A stretch of DNA of 64,000 nt from Megalopta genalis. Taxonomy: Eukaryota > Arthropoda > Insecta > Hymenoptera > Halictidae. Location: positions 1-64,000 of the forward strand of contig NW_027477085.1 in assembly GCF_051020955.1 (NCBI RefSeq), in the 5' to 3' direction. Below are positions 26,003 to 39,300 of this stretch, in pieces (within the stretch, counting starts at the first letter, position 1; each line of letters begins with the position of its first letter). Under the pieces are notes generated by a model. The model had not been told where the DNA came from. It did not search any database and was given only the letters and a program-made list of their open reading frames with translations. The translations under genes were made by a program, and so were the position numbers.

Positions 26003-26937
26003 GCGAAACAAACGAGTTAGCTTCAAAATCCACGCGATACACATGATTTAGCTACAAACACTTGTGATATAAGTGATGTAGATTCAACTGCAGGCGAAAC
26101 AAACGAGTTAGCTTCAAATCCATGCGAAACACATGATTTAGCTTCAAATCAATACGAAGTAGAAGGCTTAGCTTCAAATTCATGCGAGACGAAAGATTTA
26201 GCTTCAAATCCATGCGAAACAAATGGTTTAGCTTCAAATACTTGTGATATACGTTATTTAGATTTAACTGCATGGGCAACGAACCAGTTAGCTTCAAATC
26301 CATGCGAAACACACCATTAAGCTGCAAATCAATGTGATGTAGAAGGTTTAGCTTCAAATCCATGCGATACACTAGATTTTGCTTCAAATCAATGCGATGT
26401 AGAAGGTTCAGCTTCAAATCCATACGACACGTATGATTTATCTTCAAATACTTCCGATATAAGTGATATAGCTTCAAAAGCTGGAGGAACAAACGAGGTA
26501 GTTTCAATTCCATGCGAAACAAATGATTTAGCTTCAAATCAATGCGAAGTAGAAGGCTTAGCTTCAAATCCATGCGAAACAAATGGTTTAGTTACAAATA
26601 CTTGTGATATTCGTTATTTAGCTACAACTGCATGCGAAAGAAACGTGTTACCTTCAAATCCATGCAAAACAGACGATTTAGCTTCAATTCAATGCCAAGT
26701 AGAAGGCTTAGCTTCAAATCCATGCGAATGAATTGTTTAGCTGCAAAGACTTGTGATATACATGATTTAGTTTCAACTGCATGCGAAACAAACGAGTTAG
26801 CTTCAAATCCATTCGAAACACAATATTTAGCGTCAAATCAATGCGATGTAGAAGGCAGAGCTTCAAATCTATGCGATACAAATGGTTTAGCTTCAAATAC
26901 TTGTGATATACATGATTTAGCTTCAACTGCATTCGAA
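26003..26937 (+). repeat. Segmental duplication, copy 2 (lacks one 150 bp HOR)
   Basis: Follows 23800-24884 closely, but the 150 bp block at 24091-24240 is absent, leaving CAACGAACCAGTTAGC joined directly to the CACACCATTAAGC monomer. The match ends near 26937, where this copy continues CATTCGAAGCAAACG and copy 1 has CACGCGAAACAAACG. Confidence 0.85.
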
Positions 26938-28690
26938 GCAAACGAGAGAGCTCCAAATCCACGCGAAACACATGATTTAACTTCAAATCAGTGCGAAGTA
27001 GAAGGCTTAGCTTCAAATCCGTGCGAATCTAATGGTTCGGCTTCAAATACTTGTGAAATGCATGATTTAGCTTCATCGGCATGCGAAACAACGAGTTACC
27101 TTCAAATCCATGCGAAATACATAATTTAGCTTCAAATCAATGCGAAGTAGCAGGTTTAGCTTCAAATCCATGCGAAACACATGATTTAGCTTCAAATACT
27201 TGCGATATAAATGAAATAGCTTCAAATACAGGAGAAACAAACGAGTTAGCTTCAAATCCATGCAAAACACACGATTTAGCTTCAATTCAATGCCAAGTAG
27301 AAGGCTTAGCTTCAAATCCATGCGAATCAATTGTTTAGCTGCAAATACTTGTGATATACATGATTTAGTTTCAACTGCATGCGAATCAAACGAGTTAGCT
27401 TCAATCCATTCGAAACACAATATTTAGCGTCTAATCAATGCGAAGTAGAAGGCAGAGCTTCAAATCCATGCGATACAAATGGTTTAGCTTCAAATACTTG
27501 TGATATACATGATTTAGCTTCAACTGCATTCGAAGCAAACGAGTTAGCTCCGAATCCATGCGAAACACATGATTTAGCTTCAAATCAATGCGATGTAGAA
27601 GGTTTAGCTTCAAATCCATGCGATACACATGATTTAGCTTCAAATCAATGCGATGTAGTTGTGTTCAGCTTCAAATCCATACGACACATATGATTTAGCT
27701 TCAAAAACTTCCGATATAAGTGATATAGCTTCAAAAGCAGGAGGAACAAACGTGTTAGCTTAAAATCCAAGCGAAACAGATGATTTAGCTTTAAAATCAA
27801 TGCGACGTAGAAGGCGTAGCTTTAAATCCATGCGGAACAAATGGTTATGCTTCAAATACTTGTGATATAAGTGATATAGATTCAACTGTAGGCGAAACAA
27901 ACGAGATAGCTTCAAATCCATGGCAAAACACATGATTAAGCTTCCAATCAATGTAATGTAGTAGGTTTAGCTGCAAATCCATGCGACACAGATGATTTAG
28001 CTTCAAATCAATGCGATGGAGAAGGTTTTGCGTGAAATTCAAGCGAAACACATGACCTAGCTTCAAATCAATGCGAAGTAGAAGGTTTAGCTTCAAATCC
28101 ACGCGAAACAAATGATTTAGCTTCAAAACACTAGGGATATACGTGATATAGCTACAAAATGCAGACAAATCAAACGAGTTAGGATCAAAATCCATGCGAT
28201 ACACATGATTTAGCTCCAAATACTTGCGATATAAGTGATATAGATTCAAATGCAGGTGAATCAAATGATTTATCTTCACATACTCTCGATATTAGTGATA
28301 ACTTCAAATGCAGACGAAACACACGAGTTGGCTTTAAATCCATGGCGAAACAAATGATTTAGTTTCAAGTCAATTCTTAGTAGAAGTATTAGCTTCATAT
28401 CCATGCGAAACAAATGGTTTTAGCTTCAAATACTTGCGATATACATGATTTAGCTCCAACTGCATGCGAAACAAACGAGTTAGCATCAAATCCATGCGAA
28501 ACACATGATTTAGATTCAAATTCATGCGAAACACGTGGATTAGCTTCATATTCTTGCGAAACAAATGGTTTTGCTTCAGATACTTGTGATAAACATGGTT
28601 TAGCATCAACTGCATGCGAAACAAACGAGTTAGCTTCAAATCCAACCGAAAACAATGATTTAGGCTTGAATCAAAGCGAAGTCGAAGGCT
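26600..28690 (+). repeat. ~2.1 kb segment, copy 1 (partner 30265-32320)
   Basis: Shares a long run of private variants with the partner at an offset of ~3.65 kb: CATGCGAATGAATTG, AAAACTTCCGATATAAG, GTAGTAGGTTTAGCTGC, ACTCTCGATATTAGTG and CAATTCTTAGTAGAAG. This copy carries many one-base insertions absent from the partner (see 27655-31010). The partner lacks one monomer found here near 28490-28520. Confidence 0.8.
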
Positions 28691-28899
28691 TTGCTTCAAA
28701 TACATGAGAAAACAAGTGATTTAGCTTCAGATAATTGCGATATAAATGAGGTAGCTTCAAATGCAGACAGAACAAACGATTTAGCTTCAAATCCATGCAA
28801 AACACATGAATTTAGCTTCATTTCAATACCAAGTAGAAGGGTTAGCTTCAAATCCATGCGAAACAAATGGTTTAGCTTCAAATACTTGCGATATACATG

Positions 28900-29530
28900 A
28901 TTTAGCTTCAACTGCACGCGAAACAAACGAGTTAGCATCAAATCTATGCGAAACACATTATTTTGCTTCAACTCAATGCGATGTAGAAGGATTAGCTTCA
29001 AATACATGCGACACAAATTATTTAGCTTCAAATCAATGCGATGTAGAAGGTTTAGCTACCAATAAATGCGAAACAAATGATTTAGCACAGGAACTTGCGG
29101 TATAAGTGATATAGCTTCAAATGCAGGGGAAACAAACGAGTTGGCTTCAAATACATGCGACACATATGATTTAGCTTCAAATCAATGCGAAGTTGAAGGC
29201 TTAGCTTCAAATCCATGCGAATCAAATGGTTTAGCTGCAAATACTTGTGATATACATGATTTAGTTTCAATTGCATGCGAATCAAACGAGTTTGCTTCAA
29301 ATACATGCAAAACACGTGATTTAGCTTCCAATCAATGCAAGGTAGAAGGCCTAGCTTCAAATCCATGCGAAACAAATGATTTAGCTTCAAATAATTGCGA
29401 TATAAATGACATAGTTTCATATGCAGTCGAAACGAACGAGTTAGCTTCAACTCCATGCGATGCACATGATTTTGCTGCAAATCATTGCGACGTAGAAGGT
29501 TTAGCTTCAAATCCATGCAAAACATATGAT
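28900..29530 (+). repeat. Dispersed cassette with AGGAACTTGCGGTATAAG, copy near 29 kb
   Basis: This stretch matches 44910-45540 at an offset of 16,010 bp and again 47937-48567, including GATTTAGCACAGGAACTTG, GCAGGGGAAACAAACG and GCAGTCGAAACG. A shorter relative lies at about 24890-25140. The copy at 29 kb has small changes (for example GATTTTATATGC near 29530 against GATTTACATGC near 45540), so the long-distance copying predates the duplication inside 43-49 kb. Confidence 0.8.
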
Positions 29531-29762
29531 TTTATATGCAAATCAATGCGACGTAGAAGTCTTAGCTTCAAATCCATGCGGAACAAATGATTTAGCTTCA
29601 AATACTTGTGATATAAGTGATATAGATTCAACTGCAGGCGTAACAAACGAGTTAGCTTCAAATACATGCGAAACATATGATTTAGCTTCAAATACTTGCG
29701 ATATAATTGATATAGTTTCAAATGCAGACGAATCAAACGAGTTAGCTTCAAAAGCCATGCGA

Positions 29763-29995
29763 AACACATGATTTGGGTTCAAATCAATACGAAGTAGAAG
29801 GCTTAGCTTCAACCCCATACGAACCGAATGATTTAGCTTTAAATACTTGCGAAACAAATGGATTTGCTTCAGATACTTGTGAGAAACGTGATTTATATTC
29901 AACTCCATGCGAGACAAAAGAATCAGCTTCAAATCAATGCAATACACATGATTTAGCTTCAAATCAATGCGAAACACATGATTTAGCTTGATGTC
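29763..29995 (+). repeat. Dispersed cassette with ACCCCATACGAACCG
   Basis: A distinctive ~230 bp block (GATTTGGGTTCAAATC, AACCCCATACGAACCGAATG, GAGACAAAAGAATCAGC, GATTTAGCTTGATGTC). Relatives occur at about 32670-32895, 35459-35690, 51119-51350, 56042-56273 and 60994-61225. The 32.67 kb copy has lost one A in GGGTTCAATCAATACG. The 51-61 kb copies share GATTTAGATTGATGTC and are the most alike. Confidence 0.85.
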
Positions 29996-30264
29996 AATGA
30001 GAAGTAGAAGGCTTAGTTTCAAATCCATGCGAAACAAATGATTTAGCTTCAAACACTTGGGGTATAAGTGATATAGCTTCAAATGCAGACTAATCAAACG
30101 AGTTAGCTTCAAATCCATGCGAAACACACCATTAAGCTGCAAATCAATGTGATGTAGAAGGTTTAGCTTCAAATCCATGCGATACACTAGATTTTGCTAT
30201 CAAATCAATACGAAGTAGAAGGCTTAGCTTCAAATCCATGCGAAACAAATGGTTTAGTTACAAA

Positions 30265-32320
30265 TACTTGTGATATTCGTTATTTAGCTACAACTGCATG
30301 CGAAAAGAAACGAGTTACCTTCAAATCCATGCAAAACAGACGATTTAGCTTCAATTCAATGCCAAGTAGAAGGCTTAGCTTCAAATCCATGCGAATGAAT
30401 TGTTTAGGCTGCAAAGACTTGTGATATACATGATTTAGTTTCAACTGCATGCGAAACAAACGAGTTAGCTTCAAATCCATTCGAAACACAATACTTAGCG
30501 TCAAATCAATGCGATGTAGAAGGCAGAGCTTCAAATCTATGCGATACAAATGGTATAGCTTCAAATACTTGTGATATACATGATTTAGCTTCAACTGCAT
30601 TCGAAGCAAACGAGTGAGCTCCAAATCCACGCGAAACACATGATTTAACTTCAAATCAGTGCGAAGTAGAAGGCTTAGCTTCAAATCCGTGCGAATCTAA
30701 TGGTTCGGCTTCAAATACTTGTGAAATGCATGATTTAGCTTCAACGGCATGCCCTTCAAATCCATGCGAAATACATAATTTAGCTTCAAATCAATGCGAA
30801 GTAGCAGGTTAGCTTCAAATCCATGCGAAACACATGATTTAGCTTCAAATACTTGCGATATAAATGAAATAGCTTCAAATACAGGAGAAACAAACGAGTT
30901 AGCTTCAAATCCATGCAAAACACACGATTTAGCTTCAATTCAATGCCAAGTAGAAGGCTTAGCTTCAAATCCATGCGAATCAATTGTTTAGCTGCAAATA
31001 CTTTGTGATATACATGATTTAGTTTCTACTGCATGCGAATCAAACGAGTTAGCTTCAAATCCATTCGAAACACAATATTTAGCGTCAAATCAATGCGAAG
31101 TAGAAGGCAGAGCTTCAAATCCATGCGATACAAATGGTTTAGCTTCAAATACTTGTGATATACATGATTTAGCTTCAACTGCATTCGAAGCAAACGAGTT
31201 AGCTCCGAATCCATGCGAAACACATGGTTTAGCTTCAAATCAATGCGATGTAGAAGGTTTAGCTTCAAATCCATGCGATACACATGATTTAGCTTCAAAT
31301 CAATGCGATGTAGTTGGTTCAGCTTCAAATCCATACGACACATATGATTTAGCTTCAAAAACTTCCGATATAAGTGATATAGCTTCAAAAGCAGGAGGAA
31401 CAAACGTGTTAGCTTAAAATCCAAGCGAAACAGATGATTTAGCTTTAAATCAATGCGACGTAGAAGGCGTAGCTTCAAATCCATGCGGAACAAATGGTTA
31501 TGCTTCAAATACTTGTGATATAAGTGATATAGATTCAACTGTAGGCGAAACAAACGAGATAGCTTCAAATCCATGCAAAACACATGATTAAGCTTCCAAT
31601 CAATGTAATGTAGTAGGTTTAGCTGCAAATCCATGCGACACAGATGATTTAGCTTCAAATCAATGCGATGGAGAAGGTTTAGCGTGAAATTCAAGCGAAA
31701 CACATGACCTAGCTTCAAATCAATGCGAAGTAGAAGGTTTAGCTTCAAATCCACGCGAAACAAATGATTTAGCTTCAAACACTAGGGATATACGTGATAT
31801 AGCTACAAATGCAGACAAATCAAACGAGTTAGGATCAAAATCCATGCGATACACATGATTTAGCTCCAAATACTTGCGATATAAGTGATATAGATTCAAA
31901 TGCAGGTGAATCAAATGATTTATCTTCACATACTCTCGATATTAGTGATAACTTCAAATGCAGACGAAACACACGAGTTGGCTTTAAATCCATGGCGGAA
32001 CAAATGATTTAGTTTCAAGTCAATTCTTAGTAGAAGTATTAGCTTCATATCCATGCGAAACAAATGGTTTAGCTTCAAATACTTGCGATATACATGATTT
32101 AGCTCCAACTGCATGCGAAACAAACGAGTTAGCATGAAATTCATGCGAAACATATGGATTAGCTTCATATTCTTGCGAAACAAATGGTTTTGCTTCAGAT
32201 ACTTGTGATAAACATGGTTTAGCATCAACTGCATGCGAAACAAACGAGTTAGCTTCAAATCCAACCGAAACAATGATTTAGGCTTAAATCAAAGCGAAGT
32301 CGAAGGCTTTGCTTCAAATA
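30265..32320 (+). repeat. ~2.1 kb segment, copy 2 (partner 26600-28690)
   Basis: This copy follows the partner in order. Its left part (to about 31010) shares the one-base indel problem; its right part is mostly in register. Monomer loss near 32131 (GCATGAAATTCATGCG) joins two monomers of the partner. After 32320 the sequence runs into relatives of 29390-29990 (GCAGTCGAAACG, GATGCACATGATTTTGC). Confidence 0.78.
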
Positions 32321-32999
32321 CATGAGAAACAAATGATTTAGCTTCAGATAATTGCGATATAAATGACATAGTTTCATATGCAGTCGAAACGAACGAGTTA
32401 GCTTCAACTCCATGCGATGCACATGATTTTGCTGCAAATCATTGCGACGTAGAAGTCTTAGCTTCAACTCCATGCGGAACAAATGATTTAGCTTCAAATA
32501 CTTGTGATATAAGTGATATAGATTCAACTGCAGGCGTAACAAACGAGTTAGCTTCAAATACATGCGAAACATATGATTTAGCTTCAAATACTTGCGATAT
32601 AATTGATATAGTTTCAAATGCAGACGAATCAAACGAGTTAGCTTCAAAAGCCATGCGAAACACATGATTTGGGTTCAATCAATACGAAGTAGAAGGCTTA
32701 GCTTCAACCCCATACGAACCGAATGATTTAGCTTTAAATACTTGCGAAACAAATGGATTTGCTTCAGATACTTGTGAGAAACGTGATTTATATTCAACTC
32801 AATGCGAGACAAAAGAATCAGCTTCAAATCAATGCAATACACATGATTTAGCTTCAAATCAATGCGAAACACATGATTTAGCTTGATGTCAATGAGAAGT
32901 AGAAGGCTTAGTTTCAAATCCATGCGAAACAAATGATTTAGCATCAAATACTTGTGATAAACATGATTTAGCTTCAACTGCATGCGGAACAAACAAGGA

Positions 33000-35280
33000 A
33001 GCTTCAAATCATGCGAAACACATGATTTATCTTCAAATTCATGGGGAACACATGGTTTAGCATCAAATACAAGCGAAACAAATTGTTTAGCCGCAGATAC
33101 TTATGATGTACATGATTTAATTGAACTGCGTGCGAAAAAAACGAGTTAGCTTCAAGTCCATGCGAAACACATGATTTAGCTGCAAATCAATGCGATGTAG
33201 AATGTTTAGCTTCAAATCCATGCGAATCAAATGATTTAGCATCAGATACTTGTTATATAAGTGATATAGCTACAAATGCATGGGAAACAAACGAGTTAGC
33301 TTCAAATCCATGCGAAATACATGATTTAGCTGCAAATCAATGCGATGTAGAAGGTTTAGCTTCAAATCAATGCTATGTAGAAGGTTTGGCTTCAAATCCA
33401 TGCGAAACAAATGATTTAGCTTCAAACACTTAGGATATAAGTGATATAACTCCAAATGCAGAGGAATCAAACGAGTTAGCTTCAAAATCCATGCGATACG
33501 CATGACTTAGCTTCAAATCAATGCGAAGTAGAAGGATTAGATTCAAATCCATGCAAAACACATGGTTTAGCTGCAAATCAATGCGATGTAGAATGTTTAG
33601 CTTCTAATCCATGCGAAACAAATGATTTAGCTTCATATACTTGCGATATAAGTGATATAGCTTCAAATGCAGGCGAAACGAAAGAGTTAGCTTCAAATCC
33701 ATGCGAAACACATGTCTTAGATGCTAATGAACGCGATCTAGAAGGTTGAGCTACAAATCCAGGCGAAACACTTGATTTAGCTTCAAATCAATGCGATGTA
33801 GATGGATTAGCTTCAAATACATGCGAAACAAATGATTTAGCTTCAAATCACTGTTGAAGTAGAAGGCTTAGCTCCAAATCCATGCGAGACAAATGATTTA
33901 GCTTCAAATACTTGTGATATAAGTTATATATATTCAACTGCAGGCGAAACAAACGAGTCAGCTTCAAATCCATGCGATACAAATGATTTAGCTTCAAATA
34001 CTTGCGATATAAGTGATATAGCTTCAAATGCAGACGAATCAAACGAGTAAGCTTTAAATCCATGCGAAACTCATGATTTAGCTTCAAATAAATGCGAAGT
34101 AGAAGGCTTGGCTTTAAATCCATGCGAAACAAATGGATTCGCTTCAAATACTTGCGATATAAATGAAATAGCTTCAAATGCAGGCGAACCAAACGAGTTA
34201 GCTTCAAATCCATGTAGAACACATGATTTAGCTTCCAATCAAGGCGAAGTAGAAGTCTTAGCTTCAAAACCATGCGAAACAAATGGTTTAGCTTCAAATA
34301 CTTGTGATATACATGATTTGGCTTCAACTGCTTTCGAAGCAAACGAGTTACCTTCAAATCCACGCGAAACACATGATTTAGCTTCAAATCAATGCGATGT
34401 AGAAGGCTTAACTTCAAATCCATGCAAAACAAATGATTGAGATTCCTACACTTGAGATATAGGTGATATAGCTTCAACTGCAAGCGAAACAAATGAGTTA
34501 CATTCAAATCCAAGCGAAACACATAATTTAGCTTCAAATCAATGCGATGTAGAAGGTTTAGCTTCAAATCCATGCCAAACACATGATTTAGCTTCAAATC
34601 CATGGGATGTAGAAGGTTTAGCTTCAAATCCATGCGAAACAAATGGTTGAGCTACAAAAATACTTGTGATATACATTATTTAGCTACAACTGCATGCGAA
34701 ACAAACGAGTTAGTTTCAAATCCATGCGAAACACACGATTTAGCTTCAAATCAATGCGATGTAGAAGGTTTAGCTTCAAATCCAAGCGCAACACATGATT
34801 TAGCTTCAAATACTTGCGATATAAGTGATCTAGCTTCAAATACAGGCGAAAAACATTATTTAGCTGCAAATAAGTCCGAAGTAGAAGGCTCAGGTTCAAG
34901 TCAATGCGAATGAAATGGTTTATCTTCAAATACATGTGAAAGACATGATTTAGCTTCAACTGCATGCGAATCAAACGAGTTAGCTTTAAATCCATGCGAA
35001 ACACATGATTTAGCTTCAAATCAATGCGATGTAGTTGGTTCAGCTTCAAATCCATACGACACATATGATTTAGATTCAAAAACTTCCGATATAAGTGATA
35101 TAGCTTCAAAAGCAGGAGGAACAAACGTGTTAGCTTAAAATCCAAGCAAAACAGATGATTGAGCTTCAAATCAATGCGACGTAGAAGGCGTAGCTTCAAA
35201 TCCATGCGGAACAAATGGTTATGCTTCAAATACTTGTGATATAAGTGATATACATTCAACTGTAGGCGAAACAAACGAGA
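33000..35280 (+). repeat. Diverse satellite with cassettes shared with 50.6-51.0 kb
   Basis: No large adjacent duplication was seen here. The part around 33720-34370 holds GAACGCGATCTAGAAGG, CCATGTAGAACACATG and CAAGGCGAAGTAGAAG, which recur in that order at 50610-50950, 55533-55873 and 60485-60825. Bases 35000-35280 resemble 27640-27900 and 31300-31560. The region reads as a patchwork of sources used elsewhere in the array. Confidence 0.7.
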
Positions 35281-36381
35281 TAGCTCCGAATCCACGAGAA
35301 ACACATTATTTAGCTTCAAAACAATGCGAATTAGAAGGATTAGCTTCAAATCCATGCGAAACGAAAGATTTAGCTACAATTACTTGCGAATATAAGTGAC
35401 GTAGCTGCAAACGCAGGCGAAACAAACGAGTTAGCTACAGATCCATGCGAAACACATGATTTGGGTTCAAATCAATACGAAGTAGAAGGCTTAGCTTCAA
35501 CCCCATACGAACCGAATGATTTAGCTTTAAATACTTGCGAAACAAATGGATTTGCTTCAGATACTTGTGATAAACGTGATTTATATTCAACTCCATGCGA
35601 GACAAAAGAATCAGCTTCAAATCAATGCAATACACATGATTTAGCTTCAAATCAATGCGAAACACATGATTTAGCTTGATGTCAATGAGAAGTAGAAGGC
35701 TTAGCTTCAAATCCATACGAAACAAATGATTTAGCATCAAATACTTGTGATAAACATGATGTAGCTTCAACTGCATGCGGAACAAACAAGGTAGCTTCAA
35801 ATCCATGCGAAACACATGATTTAGATTCCAATCAATTTCGAAGTAGGAAGCATAGCTACGAAACCGTGCGAAACAAATGATTTTGCTTTTAATACTTGCG
35901 ATATATGTGATATGGCTTCAAATGCAGGCGAAACAAACGAGTTAACTTCAAACCCGTGCGGAACACATGATTCAGCTTCAAATCACTGCGAAACACATCA
36001 TTTAGCTTGATGTCAATGAGAAGTAGACGGCTTAGCTTCAAATCCAGGCGGAACAAATGGTTTAGCTTCAAATTCTTGTGATATACATGATTTAGCTTCA
36101 AGTGCATACGAAACAAATGTGTTAGTTTCAAATCCAAGCGAAACACATGATTTAGATTGATATCAATGCGAAGTAGAAGGCTTAGCTTCAAATCCATGCG
36201 AAACAAATGGTTTAGCTAGAAATACTTGTGATATATATTATTTAGCTACAACTGCATGCGAAACAAACAAGTTAGCTTCAAATGCATGCGAAACACATGA
36301 TTTAGCTTCGAATCAATGCGATGTAGAAGGTTTAGCTTCAAATCCATGCGATACACAAGATTTAGCTTCAAATCAATTCGA
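35281..36381 (+). repeat. Long-range copy at an exact 15,660 bp offset (partner 50941-52041)
   Basis: About 1.1 kb aligns to 50941-52041 without any indel. I counted roughly 11 mismatches over the first ~960 bp, about 99% identity. It includes the two off-length features TCAATTTCGAAGTAG and TTGCGAATATAAG. The flanks do not match: the left side has GTAGGCGAAACAAACG here against CATTCGAAGCAAACG there. The offset equals 522 monomer lengths. Confidence 0.88.
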
Positions 36382-39300
36382 TGTAGAAGGTTCAGCTTCA
36401 AATCCATGCGACACATATGATTTAGCTTCAAATACTTGCGATATAAGTGATATAGCTTCAAAAGTAGTAGGAACAAACGAGGTAGCTTCAATTCTATGCG
36501 AAACATATGATTTAACTTCAAATCAATGCGAAGTAGAAGGCTTAGCTTCAAATACATGCGAAGCAAATGGTTTAGCTACAAATACTTGTGATATACATTA
36601 TTTAGCTACAACTGCCTGCGAAACAAACGAGTTAGCTTCAAATCCATGCGAAACACATGATTTAGCTTCAAATCAATGCGATGTAGAAGCTTTAGCTTCA
36701 AATCCATGCGAAACAAATGATTGAGCTTCAAACACTTGGGATATAGTTGGTATAGCTTCAAATGCATACGAAACAAACGAGTTACCTTCAAATCCACGCG
36801 AAACACATGATTTAGCTTCAAATCAATGCGATGTAGAAGGCTTAGCTTCAAATCAATGCAAAACACGTGATTTAGCTTCCAATCAATGCGAAGTAAAAGG
36901 ATTACCTTCAAATCAATGCGAAGCAACTGGTTTATCTTCAAATACTTGTGATATACATGATTTAGCTTCAACTGCATGCCAAACAAACGTGTTAGTTTCA
37001 AATACAAGCGAAATACATGATGCAGCTTCAAATCAATGCGAAGTAGAAGGTTTAGCTTCAAATCCATGCGAATCGAATGATTTTGGATCAAATACTGGCG
37101 AATATAAATGATATAGCTTCAACTGCATTCGAAACAAACGAGTTAAATTCAAATCAATGCGAATGATATTATTTAGCTTCAAATCAATGCGAAATAGAAG
37201 GCTAAGCTTCAATTACATGAGAAACAATTGATTTATCTTCAGATAATTCCGATATAAGTGATATAGCATCAAATGCCGGCGAAATAACCGAGTTAGCTTC
37301 AATTTCATGCGAAACACATGGTTTAGCTTAATATTCATGCGAAACACATGGTTTAGCTTAATATTCATGCGAAACACATGGTTTTGCTTAATATTCATGC
37401 GTAACACATGGTTTAGCTTCAAATCAATGCGAAGTTGAAGGCTTTTCTTCAAATCCATGCGAAACAAATGGTTTAGCTTCAAATGCTTGTGATATACGTG
37501 ATTTACCATCAACTGCATGCGAAACAAACGAGTTCGCTTTAAATCCAGGCCAAACACATGATATAGCTTCAAATTCATGCGAAGTAGAAGGCTTAGCTTC
37601 AGATCCATTCGATACGAGCGGTTTAGCTTCAAATACTTGCGAATATAAGTGATATGTCTTCAAATCCATGCTAAACACATGATTTAACTTCATACAAATG
37701 CGAAGTAGAAGACTTAGTTTCAAATCTATGCGACACAAATGAATTGGATTCAAATCTGTGCGAAGTAGAAGGCTTAGCTTCAAATCCATGCGAATCAAAT
37801 GGTTTAGCTTCAAATACTTGTGATTTACATGATTTAGCACCAACTGCATGCGAAACAAACGAGTTAGCTTCAAATCCATGCGAAACACATGATTTAGCGT
37901 CAAATGAATTGCAAAACACATGATTTAGCTGCAAATTCATCCGAAACACATGGTTTAGCTCCATATTCTTGCGAATCAAATGGTTTAGCTTCAAAAACTT
38001 GTGATTTACAGTATTTAGCACCAACTGCATGCGAAACAAACATGTTAGCTTCAAATCCATGCTAAACACATGATTTAACTTCATATTAATGCGAAGTAGA
38101 AGACTTAGTTTCAAATCTATGCGACTCAAATGAATTGGATTCAAATCAGTGCGAAGTAGAAGGCTTAGCTTCAAATCCATGCGAAACAAATGGTTTAGCT
38201 TCAACTACTTGTGATATACATGATGTAGCTTCAACTGCATGCGAAACATACGAGTTAGCTTCAAATACATGCGAAACACATGATTTAGCTTCAAATCAAT
38301 GCGATGTAGAAGGTTTATCTTCAAATCCGCACGAAACAAATGATTTAGCTTCAAATACTTGCGATATAAGTAATATAGCTTCAAATGCAGTCGAAACAAA
38401 CAAGTTAGCTTCAAATTCATGTGAAACACATGAGTTAGCTTCCAATCAATGCGAAGTAGAAGGCTTAGTTTCACATCCATGCGAAACAACTGATTTACCT
38501 TCAAATACTTGCGATATAAGTGATATAGCTTCAAATGCAGGCGAAACAAATGAGTTAGCTTCAAATTCATGCAAAACACATGATTAAGCTACAAATGCAT
38601 GCGAAACACATGATTTATCTTCAAATTTAGGCGAAACACGTGGTTTAGCATCAAATACATGCGAAACAAATTGTTTAGCCGCAGATACCTATGATATACA
38701 TGATTTAGCTTCAACTGCATGCGAAACAAACGAGGTAGCTTCAAATCCATGTGAAACACAAGATTTAACTTCAAATCAATGTGAAGTAGAAGGCTTAGTT
38801 TCAAATCCATGTGACCCAAATCGTTTAGCGTCAAATACTTGTGATATACATGATTTAGCTTCAACTGCATGCCAAACAAACGCGTTAGTTTCAAATTCAA
38901 GCGAAACACAGTATGCAGCTTCAAATCAATGCGAAGTAGAAGTTGTAGCTTCAAATCCATGCGAAACAAACGAGTTCGCTTCAAATCCAGGCCAAATACA
39001 TGTTTTAGCTTCAAATTCATGCGAAGTAGTAGGCTTAGCTTCAACTGCATGCGAAACAAACGAGTTAGCTTCAAATATATGCGAAACACATGATTTAACT
39101 TCAAATCAATGTGAAGTAGAAGTTTAGGTTCAAATCCACGCGAAAGAAATGGTTTAGTCTCAAATATTTGTGATAACCATGATTTAGCTTCAACTGCATG
39201 CGGATCAAACGCGTTAGTTTCAAATTCATGCGAAACACATGATGCAGCTGCAAATCAATGCGAAGTAGAAGGTATAGCTTCCAATCCATGCGAAACAAAC

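Larger units (their letters stand above)
27655..31010 (+). repeat. Cluster of one-base indels within duplicated satellite
   Basis: Compared with their closest copies, these positions carry one extra base, mostly in short runs: GTTGTGTTC near 27660, CTTTAAAATC near 27793, CATGGCAAAAC near 27922, CAAAACACTAGG near 28131, TACAAAATGC near 28156, GGTTTTAGC near 28418, CGAAAACAATG near 28650, GAGAAAACAAG near 28709, ATGAATTTAGC near 28809, GCGAAAAGAAACG near 30302, TTTAGGCTGC near 30406 and ACTTTGTG near 31002. There is also a missing T near 30810 and a ~14-base gap after CGGCATGC near 30752. Most of the window does not show this density. Confidence 0.75.

Noticed and set aside
30740..30770. Deletion junction as a specific breakpoint element
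   Set aside because: The ~14-base gap after CGGCATGC sits in the stretch with many one-base indels, so a consensus error or simple slip is more likely than a functional site.
38869..39093. Small basic protein in the third plus-strand frame (MRNKRVSFKF type)
   Set aside because: It exists only where monomers happen to lack the TGA of ACATGATTT. There is no independent gene signal, and the same DNA reads the LASN-type frame nearby.
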